A DNA stretch of 64,000 nt, taken from the NCBI GenBank assembly GCA_005408345.1, contig SEMN01000034.1, positions 434,001 through 498,000 on the forward strand. The letters are read 5' to 3'. The notes beneath the pieces are model-generated. The model was given only the letters and a program-made list of their open reading frames with translations, made no database searches and was not told the DNA's origin. This DNA comes from Macquaria australasica. Taxonomy: Eukaryota; Chordata; Actinopteri; Centrarchiformes; Percichthyidae. The position numbers and the translations under genes were made by a program. This document shows, piece after piece, positions 1-10,505 of the stretch; the first letter of the stretch is position 1; every line of letters begins with the position of its first letter.

Positions 1-1337
1 TCCCGAAGCCTGTGCTCCATACTCTCAATGCCCCACACAGAGGGCCTTTTACTCAGCAACAAGTGCAACAGAGCGGTCTTTAAGTGGTAGTTAGTAAGGG
101 CACTTGCCCCTGTGAGCCCTGTCTGCTTTCTGTGTAGGAAAGTAACAATCTGAAGGCAGTGTAAATGACAGGAATTTTGTGGTAGGCGTTTAGCAAAATG
201 TTTCAGCAAATTCCTCTCGTACACAGCAAAAGAGAGGGGCCAGTATGGGTCAGGAGGGCTGTCGCAGTCTGATGGAAAGTGTGAGACAAAATAAGCATCT
301 GTATCCTCCAACTGAACCACCGGTATGATGTTCATTACGATGACTTTCCCTGAACGGAATCGGATCTTCAGAGCGCCAGCAGCATCTAGGTTGCGAAAAG
401 TGACCTCAAAGTCGTATTTGTGAGAGATGCGTCCCCACGCTTTGGTTACAGAGACCTGAAACCACTTCATGACTTGATCTTTGGCTAAGAAAGGTGTGTT
501 CCTGGAGCAAAGCAGTTCGTCAGGACTGTGGTCCGCTTTGAGTGGGTCATTCTTGCTGTGCAACAGACAAAGCATGTCCTCTCCCAGGTTAGCAGAGCCA
601 CACAGACAGCCCTCCTTGTTTTCCCCAAACTTGGTCACCTTTATCTTGCCACAGCCCTGCATGTGTGGAGGCATGTTACTGGAGGGGCTGCACCACAGCT
701 GGAACTGGAAGCAGTATGGAACTGGAGGTGAGAAAGGCACTATAAGGTCGCACATCAGTGGCTTGCACACCTTCCAAGACTCGAACATGCTTCCAATGCC
801 GACAAAGTCCCCGACTTCCATGTCTGCCTCCTTGTCACATACGCTCCTGAGCGATTCTAGCAAGTCATCAGCAAAACCCTCGACAAACTCCCTCACCCTC
901 CAGTTTTCATGGGCTGAAGTGTAGGTGCATCTGTCACAGAAGTTGCTCAGGACATCCTTATCTAGTACCATCGTCCTGGGGGTAACGGATGCACTCTCTG
1001 AAAATATGTCTTCATCCTCAGCTGGCCGGATTTCTGTGTCAGCAAGATCCCCCCTGTACATCTCGATAGTGAAGAATATGACGAAAGACATGACGCTCCA
1101 AAAGTACCAACTATAACCTTCCTCCGAGCTGGTTTCTTCCTGCTTTGAGTCCAGCTGTGAAAGCTCTTTCTCCAGCCTGGCCTGCTCCATTTCCAGCCTC
1201 TCCTCGTGCTCCCGCATGCGAGCCATCAGCTCCTCGTCCTGGTCCGGGAGTGTGGTGTTCTCTTGAGGAAAGAGCAAGGGATGGTTTAATATGGCAGCGG
1301 CCACCACCACACACACTCGTGCAATGGCCCCCTGCAT
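1..1337 (-). CDS. itprip: itprip, inositol 1,4,5-trisphosphate receptor-interacting protein, 3'-truncated by window edge
   Basis: Reading the minus strand from ATG at 1337-1335 gives about 445 residues without a stop, continuing off the left edge. I recognise ITPRIP (DANGER family, Mab-21-like fold), a membrane-associated protein that in mammals binds the IP3 receptor and modulates its calcium release. Visible parts are an N-terminal hydrophobic stretch (residues about 8-23, ending NHPLLFPQEN as in mammals), a charged coiled coil (about 34-68), one membrane segment (about 77-93), then the Mab-21-like domain with conserved stretches such as LGEDMLCLLH, KIRFRSGK and LTGASALTNYHLKTALLHLLL. The mammalian protein is about 550 residues, so roughly the last 100 are missing here. 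The coding part sits in one exon whose acceptor (TTTGTTTCAG) ends at 1386, so the exon starts at 1385. The frame is open upstream to that splice site, but the 1337 start aligns with the mammalian start. Confidence in the family is high. Confidence 0.93.
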   Translation of the reverse strand, partial: MQGAIARVCVVVAAAILNHPLLFPQENTTLPDQDEELMARMREHEERLEMEQARLEKELSQLDSKQEETSSEEGYSWYFWSVMSFVIFFTIEMYRGDLADTEIRPAEDEDIFSESASVTPRTMVLDKDVLSNFCDRCTYTSAHENWRVREFVEGFADDLLESLRSVCDKEADMEVGDFVGIGSMFESWKVCKPLMCDLIVPFSPPVPYCFQFQLWCSPSSNMPPHMQGCGKIKVTKFGENKEGCLCGSANLGEDMLCLLHSKNDPLKADHSPDELLCSRNTPFLAKDQVMKWFQVSVTKAWGRISHKYDFEVTFRNLDAAGALKIRFRSGKVIVMNIIPVVQLEDTDAYFVSHFPSDCDSPPDPYWPLSFAVYERNLLKHFAKRLPQNSCHLHCLQIVTFLHRKQTGLTGASALTNYHLKTALLHLLLSKRPSVWGIESMEHRLR

Positions 1338-2589
1338 CTTCAGCTTGTTTCTAACATCCACATTTGGGCAGCTGCAGCTCAGATCCTGAAACAAAAGCAG
1401 GAATAGTGGTTTTATTAAGAAGCCAAGTGGATTTAAGACAAAAATGAGCATTGGTGTACTGAATAAAATAAATGAAAATATTGGTGTATATATACATGTA
1501 CATACATATATATATATATATAAATAAATCCAATTATTTTTATAAAGCACTCCACCCCGGGGGAAAGCACAGATCGCACCTCTAAATATAGAGGCAGTGG
1601 GCTGAGTGACGCACTTCTCCAGTATCAGACTGTGCAACATGGGAGGAAGGAAGATTGAGCCCTTTAGAAGAACGTCGGCCTTCTCTGATAACCCTATTTA
1701 GTTACCAACATTGTGCCTCTCAACATTTACATCCTGTTAACATTTTGTACAAAATAAAATGAACGACACCTCCCTTTCTGGAAAAAGTCCAAATAAAGTT
1801 TCAAAGTGAAACAATGTGGAAAAAGCTCGCATTGACATTATTATCTTCTTTCCTGGACGTCATCAGACAGCCGACAAGTAATGCAATATACTGTAAGAGG
1901 AAATTACATAAGTCTCTTGCTTATGTTCCAAGCTCTTAATAGAATTTAAAGAGATAATTGCACATTGCTCTGAGGATGGACTGAATTACTTAAATCATCA
2001 TCATTATAATCTTTAAAATAAAAGGCATGAGATGTGCTCAAAATAGGACTTACTTTGAAAAATAGAAGAGAAACAAGAAATAGGAAGTACACATGCATCA
2101 TGATCTCACTGTAAGATCATGAGATTATGGGCTGTTCTCTGAGAGTTGAGCTTTAAAATGGCAGTGCAGTAATGGCCAGTGGAGTGTGTGAGGCCACAGA
2201 GCCGGGGAAACTTCCCATGACTTACTCACTGGGATGTTTTCCAACACTTACATGCCTCAGTCCATCCAAACAAACATCAAGCCAGACAGAGAGGCCTGTG
2301 CTGTAGCTCATTAAAAATGATTTGAGACAATCGATTGTTACAGAACACGAAGGCTATAGTCAACATAAACAAAGACGAAGAAATAACCCATTATTCCTGT
2401 TACAAACAAAAAAAAAGTTACAAATCTCAGTTTGAAACATTCAGAGGTTTTGCTGCTACAGCCTTGGTCTGGTATGACAACTAACTTAAAGTGGCTAATG
2501 TTAGCTAATGTATTTGCTCTAAAAATACATGTAGTGGAGTAAAGAGTACAGTATTTTAGTCGCATGAAATGGAAGTACTCAAGTAAAGT

Positions 2590-3107
2590 CAGTGGTGGAA
2601 AGGAACTAAGTACATTTACTGTACTTAATTACAATTTTGAAGTATTTGTACTTGAGTAATTCAATTTTCTGCTACTTTATACTTCTACTCAACTACATTT
2701 AAGAGGCAAATATTGTACTTTTTACTCCACCCCATTTACTTTAATTACTAGTTACTTTGCAGATTGCAGATTATTAATAAAAATAGAAAATCAACTAATA
2801 AATTCTGATGTATTATTATAAGTTAAGCTACCCTGCAGTATAATTAAAATCAGCTCCACCTTTACCAGCTGCAACATTAAAGTGATACATGCATCAATAA
2901 TTATAATCCAATAGTTTAATATAGATTATTCTGAAATGGACCGTTCTGCATAATGAATGTCCTTTTGATACTTAAAGTATGTTTTGATGCCTTTTACTTC
3001 AATAAACTTTTGAATGCAGGACTTTTACTTGTAACAGAGTATTTCTACACAGTGGTATTGCTACTTCTAGGCTACTACAGTAAAATATCTGAGTACTTCC
3101 ACCAGTG
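2590..3107. mobile_element. Non-autonomous hAT-like element, complete, with 8-bp target duplication
   Basis: A 518-bp AT-rich element in the itprip intron. It begins CAGTGGTGGAA and ends TTCCACCAGTG, giving 11-bp terminal inverted repeats with one mismatch. It is flanked on both sides by AGTAAAGT (2582-2589 and 3108-3115). An 8-bp duplication is typical of the hAT superfamily. The body carries the motif 'CTACTTTATACTTCTACTC', familiar from a repeat common in teleost genomes, and encodes no transposase. A second copy begins at 63887. Confidence 0.85.
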
Positions 3108-3557
3108 AGTAAAGTACAACCTACTTTAAGATGAGTAAATGTAAAATAAATGTCTTTCCACCAGCGTTGACTCCCGCACCCAGTGAGCTCAGGGTGTTTG
3201 GAGTAAATAAATAACTGTGTACTTGTAAAGTGATGTAGTTTAGACACATTGCCATGGGTTACCTCCTCAGTTGTCTTAGCAACAAAATAGTGACGCACTC
3301 ATCACGGAAACATAACATTATTCCTGACACATGAGTCACTTTGCAGCCTGCTCGGCTAACAAACGGTGCTCTGTGGGATGCTGTGTAAAGCTTTGAAGCA
3401 AGCAGCAACGTTGAACTTCCCGAAAATATAAGCAACAAGCATCATTTGGGCAACATACTTGCATGTTTAGCGGCTTGAACTCGCTCTCCGTCGATTTACA
3501 ATAATAGAGAAGTAAAAGGAGTAGTTGTAAAAAAATTTAAAAAGTTGATAAACCTAC

Positions 3558-3740
3558 CTTTGCGCTGTTTTCTGGCTGAGTTCATGGTGATAAACTCATG
3601 CGGCGGACTCTCTCCTGTGAAGGCAGCCTCGTCAAACTCATGCGAACAACGAGGGGACAGTTTCACATCTTTTTTCTTTACACATTTCCGGACTGTGAGC
3701 TCCACCCATGGCGAGAGACACCGCCCAGCTTCTTCTGTGC
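3558..3740 (-). other. itprip: itprip 5' UTR exon 1 with upstream ORF (predicted)
   Basis: A good minus-strand donor, CGCAAAG|GTAGGT, lies at 3558/3557 and pairs with the acceptor at 1387-1386, leaving an intron of about 2.2 kb. The exon carries an ATG at 3585-3583. Reading through the splice gives a 20-codon ORF that stops 13 nt before the itprip start codon. The 5' limit of the exon (about 3740) is a guess from where GC-rich sequence ends. The exon is inferred from splice-site quality only. Confidence 0.5.
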
Positions 3741-4582
3741 AACCTAAATAGGGTATTTGAGCTGTGAGGAGCAGGGCATCGGTTTTATGATGGATTTAAA
3801 TAAAATGCACAATCAAAAATGTTTTATTTAATGTCATCCAGTATTTTTTTTAAAAGAGCTCAAATCAGTTTGAATAACTTAACATACTATATGCAGAATT
3901 CACTCTAGACACTGTGTATTGCACTTCAACTAAGGTGCTGCAAAATGTAAACCAAATGGGCTGCAATCAAAGTAAAACCTTTCTTAAATTTGACTGAAAA
4001 TGAACAAGTTGGGCCTTCATGTGGGTCAAACGCTACATAAAATATCTCAGCTAATTTTGGAAATGGCACAGGAAATAACAGCCCTTCTAGTAAGCAACAC
4101 ATGGCTATGCTGTTATTACACTATGGCAGAAATGTCACTTCCACTTTAGCAGCTACAGTATCTGTGACAAGAGGTATTTTGCATCCACAAGGTGGCGCTT
4201 CATGCTTTAGCAAAAAGGGACCAAAAGTAGCTGAAGAGGCAGGATGCACAGACTGAACACAGCTCATTCCTTGTAACAGGCTGCTGTACTCGGGTAAGAA
4301 GCACAACAGCAATCACAGGTTTGACATGTGGAAGCAGACTTAAAACACATGAACGTTCATTAACTGACGGACACTGTTACATCAATACTGGACATCTTAT
4401 GTGGATACTAACCTTAAACAAGCCCCTGTTCAAATCCATACATACATTTGCGTCATTTTCAGAGTGATATACAAGAGTGCCATTGCAAACGGCATTCACA
4501 CAGCTAAATAAATCTCTCATGATAACAAATCAAAGTTTTGTGTGGCAGCGTCTTCATTGTAGAAATCCCCAGGAAATGTTTC

Positions 4583-4627
4583 TTACGTAATGTCACAACG
4601 CTTCATCATCCTTCTCTAAGTATAAAT
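4583..4627 (+). promoter_or_regulatory. ch25h: ch25h core promoter: palindromic TTACGTAA bZIP site and TATAAAT box
   Basis: TTACGTAA at 4583-4590 is a perfect palindrome matching the consensus for PAR-bZIP, NFIL3 and C/EBP-type factors. TATAAAT at 4621-4627 lies 35 bp before the start codon. That would place the transcription start near 4650 and leave a 5' leader of only about 10-15 nt. An acceptor-like CACTGCAG sits directly before the ATG, so a longer spliced leader is an alternative. Confidence 0.5.
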
Positions 4628-4661
4628 GTGTCGGTAAGTTACGTTTTCTCACACTGCAGGG

Positions 4662-5480
4662 ATGACAAACTTGCAGAGCACAGAGAGGCTCTTTCTGCAG
4701 ATTCTTTGGGACTGGTTAAGAGAACAGCAGAGCCTCCTCAGATCTCCATTTTTCCCAGTTTTATTCTCTCTGACCGTTTACCTGAGCTGCTGCTTGCCTT
4801 ACTTATGTCTGGATTTGCTCTGTTCCAGACTGACCCTGGTACGCCGCTTCAAGATCCAGCCTCAAAGCAAGGTGACATGGGCAATGGCTTGGAGGTGCTT
4901 GCGCAAAATCGTCCACAACCACGTCTGTTTCATTTTCCCCCTGTCTGTTGTCCACTGGTACTGGAGACCTGTGTCTTCTCCTCCACTGGCACCCGAGATG
5001 CTGTCTGTTGTTAAGGACATATTGGCCTGCCTCCTCCTGTTCGACATGCAGTACTTTTTATGGCATCTGCTGCATCACAAGGTGTCCTGGCTCTACCATT
5101 TTTTCCACAAGGAGCACCACCTCTACACGGCCGCCTTTTCGCTGACGACAGAATACACAGGTGTCTGGGAGATGCTGAGCCTCAGCTTCTTCACAACACT
5201 GAACCCTGCACTCCTGGACTGCCATCCACTCACCGAGATGCTCTTCTATGTCACAAACATGTATCTGTCTGTGGAGGCTCACTCAGGCTATGAATTTCCC
5301 TGGTCTCCACATAGACTGGTGCCCTTCGGCCTCTACGGAGGAGCTCAGCATCACGACCTCCACCACCTCAAATTCAAAGTAAACTACGCGCCGTACTTCA
5401 CGCACTGGGACAGACTTTTTGGCACGCTGCGAGGAGAAGACACACAGAGGAAGTCAAGAAACACAGAGACTCTAAAGTGA
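4662..5480 (+). CDS. ch25h: ch25h, cholesterol 25-hydroxylase
   Basis: A single uninterrupted frame of 272 codons, the length and intronless structure expected of CH25H. The enzyme is a di-iron, ER-membrane sterol hydroxylase of the fatty-acid-hydroxylase superfamily. It converts cholesterol to 25-hydroxycholesterol, which suppresses SREBP processing and acts as an innate immune oxysterol. The three histidine boxes are intact: HLLHH (135-139), HKEHH (149-153) and HHDLHH (230-235). Hydrophobic membrane segments occur at about 29-54, 87-101 and 115-134. VEAHSGYEFPW, HRLVPFG and APYFTHWDRLFGTLR match the conserved C-terminal half. The ATG at 4662 gives the expected family N-terminus and no in-frame upstream ATG is needed. 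It lies next to and convergent with fas; the two genes are also neighbours in mammals. The C-terminal tail after GTLRGED is charged and poorly conserved. Confidence 0.95.
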   Translation: MTNLQSTERLFLQILWDWLREQQSLLRSPFFPVLFSLTVYLSCCLPYLCLDLLCSRLTLVRRFKIQPQSKVTWAMAWRCLRKIVHNHVCFIFPLSVVHWYWRPVSSPPLAPEMLSVVKDILACLLLFDMQYFLWHLLHHKVSWLYHFFHKEHHLYTAAFSLTTEYTGVWEMLSLSFFTTLNPALLDCHPLTEMLFYVTNMYLSVEAHSGYEFPWSPHRLVPFGLYGGAQHHDLHHLKFKVNYAPYFTHWDRLFGTLRGEDTQRKSRNTETLK

Positions 5481-5914
5481 TTATCAGAATATGTGAAGGA
5501 CATTTTTATTCTGCTGTTAACTTGCAAGAAAAGCAACTAATGTTGAAGACTTAACTGCGATACTGAAAGATGCTGACATTTTTAAGGTTATACTCCACCA
5601 AAAGTGTTTTGAGCATGAAACACACCCAAAAAATAGGTCCACATTTTGAAAAACTCAAGGCTACATTCTTGATTACAGCGACCAATAACTGAACTGTTTC
5701 AAAAGGTATAAAAACCTAAATAGAAACTTTAGAGTGCATCATTTACAACAATAGTAATTCAGACCAATGAACAAGCCATGGAGTGAGCCATGTTTTTGTC
5801 ATAAATATGACAATTTGCAACAGACTGAGCAGATGCATTAACAGCAGAAAATTTGATTATGTAGCAGGAGTGGCCTGAAAGGTTCACCATAAAGAAGAAT
5901 ATTTCATTTGATCA

Positions 5915-6201
5915 AATAAACCTCATAGATCATTGTAATATGAATTCTTATTTTCTCAGACTACTGTTGTTGTTGTGATATTGGTGTTGTTGTTTTTTTT
6001 GTGTGTGTAATTATCGTTCAGTTTACTGGATTTATGAAAATGATACTCCACAAAAATAAAATCAACTTTTAAGTATCAAATCCTTCCTCCCTGTATATGG
6101 AGCCCCAAAACTGACAAAATGTTTAAAAATGTAACCAATATACATTAATGAATAGCCTTATAGTTTGTTGATAATAACTAGAGTGTAAAAGGGAAAATAA
6201 A
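5915..6201 (+). promoter_or_regulatory. ch25h: Candidate ch25h polyadenylation signals
   Basis: Three plus-strand AATAAA hexamers follow the stop codon in AT-rich sequence: 5915-5920, 6055-6060 and 6196-6201. Any could end the ch25h mRNA, giving a 3' UTR of about 0.45-0.75 kb. Which is used cannot be told from sequence. Confidence 0.45.
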
Positions 6202-8196
6202 GCTTTATACTTTTCCTTTAACCTCCAATCATTTGGTAAAAAAAAAAAGAGAAAAGCTTTTTATTTTTTTTCTTTACCACCATTCACTGATCAAATTAAT
6301 TAAAACTTGGTTTATGTTACTCTTCTATTTATTTTTTAAAAGTTCCTTTATTTTTCAGCACCATAGTTTTCCTACTTTTTGGGATTTTGGTGTACATTTA
6401 ATTATTCATCTATAATCACTGTTTTCCCCAAGCATTTTCCTCACACTCATAATGAGATGGGTGTGTTATTAGACATGTGTGGGCTCCATACCTGCTGTAG
6501 GCTTACAAAAGTGGTTGTAAAATTCAGTCACCTGTAATGGTCTTCAATGGCAACACATTTTCACAGGAGAAAAAACTCAGAGTCACAAGTCACTGTTTCA
6601 CTAAAATACAGCTAAATACGCACATATTTGGCCACATTTTGACAATACAATGAGTGTTTGCATGAGTGCTTGAAAATCAAAGAAAAGATTTTGTATGGAG
6701 AATCATTTCGCAGCAGATGCCACAAAATCACTCAGTCAATCAGAAACTGTATCTAGATGTCATTACAGATTACAAACATGATTCTTTTAAAGCAGCATTA
6801 CCTAGTGTTAAAAGTGAAACAGGGCACATTGGTGCCAGTGTCGCAATTTTGGGCCGAATGATGAGAAATGAAAGTAGACGAGCTTATCAACAGACCCGAA
6901 ATAACTGGACTTGGTCTTCCTTCCTCATGGATCTACACAACGGGAACACTGTTGAAGACGGTTTTATGTTCTTCTACACTGATCCTGAGAGAAACTACAT
7001 TTCATTTTGCTGTATGGCTATTTTTTATATGGATAAAGTTCAAATGACATGAATGAATGATTAAATGCAATGTCATTCACATTTAAAGGTCCTGCACACT
7101 AACTGAGGTGTTTTCATTTATTATGCAGATCTCTGCTCAGGTTGTAGTTGGGTGAAGGTAAGCTGGGAATTACATGAGATCAACAAAAGAAGTTCAACAT
7201 CTCTGCGCTCAGGTGCTACAAAGAAAGCAAGAAGGGGTTAAAGGGCCACTTACCTCTTGCTATATCTATTGTATAGTTTTGGTTTCATGTGCTTTTACGA
7301 GCCAAGTTTCAAGGATTTCAAGATTTTACTTGTCACATAAACAAGCAATTTGTGTAGTGAAATGTAGCGTGGCATACTCATTAAATCTGTGCAAAAAGAC
7401 TAGTGTGAAAAATAAGAATTAGAAAAAAGAAACATAAAGGATAAATATTAATATAAATATATGTAAAAATGTAATATGTATGTATGTCATACCTAAGATG
7501 GCGGGTTCTGTGGATTACCAAGAGTGCCAGGGACATTGAAGTGCAACAACTGTTTAATTCTCAAAACCTGGACAAATTTGACCAAAATGTCAAGTATGTG
7601 CATCTGGTATTTGGTCTTGCATAAGCTGACATGTTCTGCTACTTTTTGGAGGAAAGCCCCTGTTTGGAAAATACCAGAGGCTATTCATAGTTGCCAGCAA
7701 TGACTGTAGATCAACAAAGTGGAAAGTATGTAACTCAGCTGTTAAGAGTTAAAAGAAGAGTAAATGTTGGACTTACATTCATCAGGTGGACACAAACACG
7801 ACTCCAAATGATTGATCATGTTGCTCTGTAACTGCTGGATGTGTAAATAAGCAGCTGTTTGCTAACAAGTTCACCATTTCAACTTAAAAAGTGATGATAT
7901 GTCAACGTTGTGTTCACGACTCAGTTATCCTTTACTGGTCAAGAAGTAGGATGTCTAAGTTGTCTAAGGTGCAATAACACATAACTACAAAAAAATGTTG
8001 GAAAATAAAAGGTGAGTTGAATGTAGATGGGTTCGAACTTTAAGTGTCAGAGTTTCCTGCTTTAAACACTCAGATATTGATAAAAATGTGTCCTTTGTTT
8101 TCTCAGACTTTTCGTGTAACCTTGCTGTTGATTATACATTCTCGCAATGTTTCTATCCTTTCAGTGCAATCTCAAAGTTCAATTTATGGGGATTTT

Positions 8197-8380
8197 CAAT
8201 TCAATTCAATTCAGTTTTATTTATATAGCGCCATATCATAACAAAGTTATCTCAGGGCACTTTTTTGAGTAGAGCAAGTCTAGACCGACTCTTTATATTT
8301 ACAGAGACCCAACAGTTCCCACCATGAGCAAGCACTATGTGACAGTGGCAAGGAAAAACTCCCTTTTAACAGGTAGAATA
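8197..8380 (+). repeat. Teleost interspersed repeat relic (TTTATATAGCGCC type)
   Basis: Starts with short TTCAA tandem units, then TTTATTTATATAGCGCC, AGTCTAGACCGACTCTTTATA, and ends with GGAAAAACTCCCTTTTAACAGG-like sequence. I recognise this arrangement as a very common dispersed repeat of teleost genomes. The class is uncertain. Confidence 0.6.
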
Positions 8381-8615
8381 GCTGTGGTAATGTGATGGTC
8401 TTTTCTTTTCAAAAATGTTACTCGTCCACAGACTTTAAAAAAAAAGTAATTTCCAACTTCTTGTCGGTGCTTTACAGAATGTGAGACTTGGATTGAGCAA
8501 CTAAACCACTATAAATAAAAGGGAAAGTTAATTTGACAATTTGACAAATCTCACATCTACAGTCAGAACAGGAAGTGGGTTCTTGTCTGGTTAGTTGTGT
8601 TCTATTCTTCAGTAT

Positions 8616-8895
8616 AGAGCTGCATTGATTAGTCAATTAAAGAAAAGTTAATCACTAACCATTTTTTGATTAATCGTGTAAGTCATTTTTCCACCAAGAA
8701 TGCAAAACCTTCTGTATTTCCAGCTCCTCAATTGTGCAGATTTGCTTCTTGTCTTTGTCCTATGTGATAGTAAAGAGAAAATCTCTGGGTTTTAGACTGC
8801 AGTTCTGACAAAACAAACAATTTGAAGATGGGGCTTTGGCTTTAAATTGTGATGAACATTTTTCACTATTTTCTGACATTTTATGGATTATTCAC
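8616..8895 (-). repeat. GCTGCAAC/GATTAATCGATT dispersed repeat, copy 1
   Basis: Diverged copy, about 280 bp, of a repeat that occurs at least ten times in the window. Family hallmarks are a TAGGGCTGCAAC-like end, several GATTAATCG-type stretches, a central AAATGTCAGAAAATAGTG-like block, and an opposite end reading GATTAATC...CAGCTCT. Here it begins AGAGCTGCATTGATTAGTC and ends in CACTATTTTCTGACATTTTATGG. Confidence 0.55.
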
Positions 8896-8965
8896 TTCTT
8901 GGGTAATGCTTTAAATTACAACCATGGAAATTGGGTAATTTTGTTGTACATACAGGGTGCCAATT

Positions 8966-9600
8966 AGAGCTAAAACGATTAGTTGATGGACAGAAATTTA
9001 ATTGTCATCAATTTTGATACTCGATTATTTTAGTTCAGTCTGACAACTGACGTTTCAAATGTTTATTACAGCAGCAGAACATAGCTGGAGTTTGACGTCT
9101 AGGCTCCGACCTCATCACTCCCTGCAGACATGTTTACATAGAGATATTGGGGAGTGATGGGCAAATATCTTAAACCCCCTAGCTGGAGCCCGCAGGTGGA
9201 TGCTGAGGTGGTGGTGGGGCTGAGAGAACAAGCAGCAATACTGATGCAGGGCAGCAGGGGCACTGACAGGCAGGAGGAGAGATGGGAAATTTTGTAGTTT
9301 AGACTGCCACATTGGGAGGGTGTGTTTGGTAAATGGTTGTGGAGAGTGAGGTATGTCAGGTGTTTATAGCAGTGCAGCTCAAGTTGACTGCCTGAACTAG
9401 CTCGCAGGCGTTACTCCATTTATTTTTAAAGCAAACATGACAAAAAAATTACTGGTTTCAGCTTTTCAAATGTAAAGATTTGTTGATTTTCTTTGTCTTA
9501 TGTGATGGTAAACCGAATTAAACTTTTGGGAAATTGCGATGGGCTTTTTTTTTTCACTATTAATTGAGACAATACTTGTCAGATAAATCAATAATGAAAC
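8966..9600 (-). repeat. GCTGCAAC/GATTAATCGATT dispersed repeat, copy 2, split
   Basis: The left part (8966-9055) starts AGAGCTAAAACGATTAGTTG and the remaining family sequence resumes at about 9440-9600 (TTTGTCTTATGTGATGGTAAA, GGGAAATTGCGATGGG). About 380 bp of unrelated sequence lies between, suggesting a later insertion into the repeat. Confidence 0.4.
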
Positions 9601-10017
9601 ACCAAAACAAAAATGTAGATACAAGACTAGAGATTTGAGAATAATGGGGATGTAATTCTGTATTTTTTCAATTACTGGATACTTTATTTAATTAATAAAC
9701 ATTTATGTAGTGCGGCAACGTTACTTTGTAACTAAATAAGTGTGGGAAAATACAGATACATATTTATAAGTAAAGAAGTTGCAGTCGGACTATATTTCAG
9801 TTTAGAATTACGATACTTACACATTAAAAATCACTGGGATAAAAATGTACCCTGGGTCATATTAACAGCTTTTGGTTTGAGGATTGGAAGGACACGCAGC
9901 TAAACTGTAAAAAAAAAATCCAGTGTCCATCAACATTAGACGATCAAAACTAGGCCAGTCACAATTTCACAACATACGAGGAACCAAAATCCATGCAACA
10001 CTTTCACTAATTATATA

Positions 10018-10033
10018 TTTATTGAGGTTTATT
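10018..10033 (-). promoter_or_regulatory. fas: fas polyadenylation signals (two AATAAA)
   Basis: On the minus strand AATAAA occurs at 10033-10028 and again at 10023-10018, about 200 nt after the fas stop codon. They fit the end of a short fas 3' UTR at about 10000. Confidence 0.6.
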
Positions 10034-10227
10034 GCACAATATACAAGCTGTAGCATCATGTAGCAAATCTATCCTTGAATTCTGCTTTTAGTATCAGTAT
10101 TTATAGTTCAATCCTATCATGTAAACATCTCAACTGATACCTTTTAAAGTAATATAATAGTTCATACAGTAGACAGCACTGTTAAAAAACTACTCACAAA
10201 AGACACATTTAAGCAGGAAAATTTGAT

Positions 10228-10505
10228 CTAGCTGCCACAAGACAATATATCTGTCACCCTTTCTGCTTTGCCCTTTTTGCCACTTTTGTGTAGGTTCTGG
10301 ATCAATTTCCTTGAGGCCTCCCTGCCCTGTCTCTCCACCCAGGTCCTTAGTAGTTGGAGTGTCTGCTCCTGACTATTATCAGGGTTGTCCAGTTTACAAG
10401 ATTCAATAACAGCGTATGGTATCCCGCTACGTATTGCTATATCCTTCATATCCTTCCATCCAATCATTTCTGCAATGTCAGGCAGATGAGGCTGGATGTC
10501 ATCCA
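10228..10505 (-). CDS. fas: fas last coding exon: death domain
   Basis: Encodes the whole death domain and stop. The acceptor is CATATTTCCAG. Matches to the FAS family include IAEMIGWKDMKDIA and EQTLQLLRTWVERQGREAS, followed by a basic helix and the terminal VTDILSCGS. Unlike human FAS there is almost no tail after the domain. Confidence 0.9.

Larger units (their letters stand above)
6202..9990. other. Intergenic region between ch25h and fas (tail to tail)
   Basis: AT-rich sequence with no recognisable gene. Open frames here, including one of 128 codons at 6666-7052, have no family resemblance I can see. It holds several teleost interspersed-repeat relics, listed separately. Confidence 0.6.

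Noticed and set aside
4538..5014. Open frame of 158 codons overlapping ch25h
   Set aside because: It is a shadow in another frame of ch25h, which has all catalytic histidine boxes.
6666..7052. Open frame of 128 codons on the plus strand
   Set aside because: No family resemblance, AT-rich composition, no promoter or splice context; likely chance in intergenic DNA.
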